Origin: Alphaproteobacteria bacterium
GTDB taxonomy: Bacteria > Pseudomonadota > Alphaproteobacteria > Micropepsales > Micropepsaceae
Direction of reading: 5' to 3'
Length of the DNA: 64,000 nucleotides
Assembly (NCBI GenBank): GCA_028871795.1
Contig: JAGWMG010000002.1
Coordinates: 248,001-312,000, forward strand
The position numbers and the translations under genes were made by a program. The number at the start of each line of letters is the position of its first letter. Within the stretch, counting starts at the first letter, position 1. The notes under the pieces were generated by a model. It worked only from the letters and a program-made list of their open reading frames with translations. It had not been told where the DNA came from and ran no database searches. Shown piece by piece: positions 61,281 to 64,000 of the stretch.

Positions 61281-64000
61281 TTAGAGCTTGACCCCCAGCA
61301 GTACGCCGTAAGTACGCGGCTGTCCGACGAATTCGTTCGTGAACAAGCCTGTCGACGGATCGGAGACATACATCCCCGTGACGTAGTTCTTGTCGAACAT
61401 ATTGTTGACGAACGCGCGGACATACCAATTGCCGCCCGGCGAATTCAGCTGCATCTGCGCATTTGCGAGGAAATAACTCTGAATCCTGTCGATCGGATTC
61501 AAGTTGAAGATTGTGCCCCACATATCCGACTGCCAATAGCCGTCCACACGAGTGAGCAGGCTGAACCCGCCGTCGAGCGGCTGGGTGTATTGGGCGCCGA
61601 AGCCGATGGAACCGGTCGGCATGTTCTGCAGCGAATTGCCCTTCAGGCTGACCGACTCGCCGCTCGGATAGTAATGGTAGTGGCCCGCAAGGGCGGGCGC
61701 GATGAACGGAAGCGCCGCAATCACAGCCGGGATGTTCGCACAGGAACTGTAGCCCGAATCCGCGACGCCCGGCGTGCCCGTATAACCGCCGTTCGGTGCA
61801 ATAACCGGGTTGGGCGTAGCTGCCGCGACCGTCGACCAGACCGGATAGCCCGTGTCATGCGTCACCACGCAGTTTTCCGCGCTGCCCAGGTCCTTGATCA
61901 AGGTTGCATTGGGATCGCCGTTGGTTGGATTGCGTGAATCGATCAGCGAGCTGTTTCCGATGTCGGAGTGATTGGTCGCGACGCTCATGTTGAGCTGCCA
62001 ACGATCGTCCGGCGCCCACAGGAACTCGCCTTCCACGCCCCACATCGTGGCGTCAACATTTTCGTTGATCGCAGTCTTGTCCAGGATCGCCGCGACTTGC
62101 AGCCCCTTGTAGTCGTAGTACCAGACGTCTGCGTTGGCCTGCAGATTACCGCCAAGCAGCAGGTTTTTCGTACCCAACTCGTAGGCATTGACGAATTCCG
62201 GCTGGTAGCTGTTCAGCGACGGCGGCGCGTCGGACGGCAGTGGCGGATTGGTCCCGCCGGCCTTATAGCCGCGGGAATAGGACGCATAAAGCAGCGTTTG
62301 GTCGGTGAAATCCAGTTTCGGCGTGAAATTGGCGACGAACCGCCCGGTCACAGCGGTGTTTTTGGTCAGCTTCGTCGAGGACACCGCGGGACCGACGAAA
62401 GCACCAAAGGGAGTTGTCGCGATGTACGGCACCGGACTGTCGAGATTTGTCGTGCCCATCGGCACGAACGCATTGAACAGCGTCGTGCGGCCCGTCAACG
62501 CCTTGTCGTCCTCGGTGTAACGAAGGCCCCCGGTGAACTTGAGCAAATCGGGAATCGCATCGTAGTAGATTTCGCCAAAGGCCGCTTTGGACGTCAGCGT
62601 ATAGGTCTCGGCATTCCAATAGAACCCGGGGCCCACGGCCATGGGTACGCCCGGTGTCGATCCCGCCAGAAGAGGCGTGACAGGCAAGGCCAGGGCCCCG
62701 ATCATCAAGCTCGCATAGTCGAGCGGCGCCCCGGCGACGAGATAGTCTGTCTTGTTGTCGTAGCTGAGATAATAACCGGCCAGAAGGAAATTGACCGGTC
62801 CGCTGAGATTGGAGTTGAATCGAAGTTCGGCGGATTTCTGGACGCCGGATCCCGACGAGTGATCGGAGATGCTGTTCAGATTGGAGATGCGCTGAACGTG
62901 CCCGCCGATGGTGCCGGAGTCGCCGTTAAAATACGCCGAAACCGGAACGGCCAACGTATAGAGGCCGCCACCTATCGATGTCGGGTGCATCAAACCGAAA
63001 TTCGACCGCGGAGCAGTGTTGCATGGTTGGCCGAAGCACAGCGGAGCCGCCATTCCATTGATCAACCCGATCTGCTGCGCCGAGTAGATGATCGGAGCGC
63101 CCGCGAGGTTGTAGTAGGACTGCTCAGAGGCTACGCCAGCATGCTGATAGCCCACCAAGAGGGTCATATCCAACCAATCGTTCAGACGCTGTTTCCACTG
63201 GCCGATCGCGAGCAATTCGTTGGCGTGATACTTCGGGTCGAAGTCGGAATTGATCTGGTGCATGTCCGTCGGGTTGAAGCCGCTGGCTTGCGCACCCGAG
63301 AGATTGGCCTGCCCCAGACCTAGGGCTGCAAAAAGCGTCTGGCCGGCCGTCAGACCCGGTGCCGGTGCGACGCCAAGTGACGGCGCGACGATCGTGTTGT
63401 AGTAGCCCTGCAGGCCGGCCGGCAGCTGCTTGAAGAAGCCGGCGAATATCTGTGGCGACGCCAGAATATTGCCAAGCGTCGAATTCAGGTTGGGGGTGTT
63501 GAACGCCAGTTTGTCGGGCAGACATCCCAAAACGCCCGACGGGTCAAAGTCGCACATCGTTTTCTGCGACCGCATACGCGTCGAGTCTTCGTTTGACGCT
63601 TGCAACATGAGGTCGATCGTCGTGTCGGACGTGGGCTCGATTCGTACCGAGCCGCGCACGGACCACTGGTTTCGACTGTCGACTTTTCTATTGTCATAAA
63701 GATTTGTCGTTGTCCCGTCGCGGTTCCACCACAACCCTGAAACCCTAACAGCGAGCTTGTCGGCAACCACCGGAATGTTGATCGTGGCCTTCAGCTTCAT
63801 ATCGTTGTAGTTGCCGTACTCGCCTTCCGCACCGAAACTGAAGGCCTCAAGATCCGGCTTCGCCGAGATGACGTTCACGGAACCGCCGGTTGCGTTGCGT
63901 CCGTAAAGCGTACTTTGCGGCCCCCGAAGCACTTCGATGCGCTCGACGTCGTAGTACTCCGCTTCCGCGATGGCGGGGCTGTTCAGGTAATAGTCATTCA
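61281..64000 (-). CDS. TonB-dependent receptor, N-terminus off right edge
   Basis: At least 906 residues lie in the window; the frame runs on through the right edge. The plug domain is seen at the start (LNSPAIAEAEYYDVERIEVL and LRGPQSTLYGRNATGGSVN), then a 22-stranded barrel with long loops ending FVGQPRTYGVLLGVKL. The VERIEVLRGPQxTLYGRNATGG motif is diagnostic. It imports a large nutrient (iron complex, vitamin or oligosaccharide), energised by TonB. The NATGG and large-loop pattern is typical of the many broad-substrate receptors of Caulobacter and sphingomonads. Convergent with the efflux operon. Confidence 0.95.
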   Translation of the reverse strand, partial: NDYYLNSPAIAEAEYYDVERIEVLRGPQSTLYGRNATGGSVNVISAKPDLEAFSFGAEGEYGNYNDMKLKATINIPVVADKLAVRVSGLWWNRDGTTTNLYDNRKVDSRNQWSVRGSVRIEPTSDTTIDLMLQASNEDSTRMRSQKTMCDFDPSGVLGCLPDKLAFNTPNLNSTLGNILASPQIFAGFFKQLPAGLQGYYNTIVAPSLGVAPAPGLTAGQTLFAALGLGQANLSGAQASGFNPTDMHQINSDFDPKYHANELLAIGQWKQRLNDWLDMTLLVGYQHAGVASEQSYYNLAGAPIIYSAQQIGLINGMAAPLCFGQPCNTAPRSNFGLMHPTSIGGGLYTLAVPVSAYFNGDSGTIGGHVQRISNLNSISDHSSGSGVQKSAELRFNSNLSGPVNFLLAGYYLSYDNKTDYLVAGAPLDYASLMIGALALPVTPLLAGSTPGVPMAVGPGFYWNAETYTLTSKAAFGEIYYDAIPDLLKFTGGLRYTEDDKALTGRTTLFNAFVPMGTTNLDSPVPYIATTPFGAFVGPAVSSTKLTKNTAVTGRFVANFTPKLDFTDQTLLYASYSRGYKAGGTNPPLPSDAPPSLNSYQPEFVNAYELGTKNLLLGGNLQANADVWYYDYKGLQVAAILDKTAINENVDATMWGVEGEFLWAPDDRWQLNMSVATNHSDIGNSSLIDSRNPTNGDPNATLIKDLGSAENCVVTHDTGYPVWSTVAAATPNPVIAPNGGYTGTPGVADSGYSSCANIPAVIAALPFIAPALAGHYHYYPSGESVSLKGNSLQNMPTGSIGFGAQYTQPLDGGFSLLTRVDGYWQSDMWGTIFNLNPIDRIQSYFLANAQMQLNSPGGNWYVRAFVNNMFDKNYVTGMYVSDPSTGLFTNEFVGQPRTYGVLLGVKL

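Overview
The window is GC-rich, densely packed chromosomal DNA from a free-living alphaproteobacterium. The best taxonomic clues are a CpdR-type response regulator, spaced TTAA half-sites of the CtrA type, the giant NAD-dependent glutamate dehydrogenase, PhaR and a PhaA-type thiolase, TonB-dependent transport genes, and a DUF4908-like protein. I lean towards a Caulobacterales- or Micropepsales-like organism, but the sequence alone does not fix the genus. I see no insertion sequence, prophage, CRISPR array or rRNA. There is one tRNA (Val, anticodon GAC).

Layout. 1-8.5 kb: a left-truncated GT87-like membrane glycosyltransferase, a secreted protein with 12-residue repeats, a rhomboid protease, a PAS protein, a GMC oxidoreductase, an OmpA-type lipoprotein, a double-PilZ protein, a YjbR protein and an HSD10-like dehydrogenase. 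8.5-20 kb: NAD-glutamate dehydrogenase, a membrane protein facing a DEDDh exonuclease across a tandem CtrA-type box, a DUF4908-like protein, aconitase and a DUF1223 protein. 20-30 kb: a GGDEF/EAL protein with a ruined GGDEF site, a secreted beta-propeller protein, divergent phaR and phaA, a GH1 glycosidase, tRNA-Val, a stand-alone TonB, cpdR, and an N-formylglutamate amidohydrolase followed by a probable small RNA.

30-35 kb is a tightly spaced envelope-glycosylation run: an LpxH-like phosphatase, a GT4 transferase, a multi-pass GT-C protein, a GT2 transferase and a GtrA flippase, with the last three junctions close or overlapping. 35-42 kb holds modBC without modA, a putative secreted cysteine hydrolase, and a tonB-exbB-exbD-exbD-TPR operon. 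43-50 kb holds a glyoxalase and threonine aldolase pair, an autotransporter, a pentapeptide-repeat protein and a YbjN protein. 50-56.6 kb holds an esterase-like protein lacking its nucleophile, an hsp20 gene with an RpoH-type promoter and a structured leader, an SCP2 protein, an alpha/beta hydrolase with no canonical start where its fold begins, hisN, typA and a mini beta-carbonic-anhydrase-like protein. 57-64 kb holds an RND efflux pair and a TonB-dependent receptor running off the right edge.

The most interesting signals outside the genes are: (1) a roughly 95-nt minus-strand RNA at about 29645-29740 with its own promoter, three exposed UUCCU anti-Shine-Dalgarno motifs and a strong terminator; (2) an RNA-thermometer-like leader of hsp20 with three bulged-G hairpins; (3) three TTAA-type half-sites at exact 7-nt spacing; (4) the lipid-linked sugar-transfer gene run.
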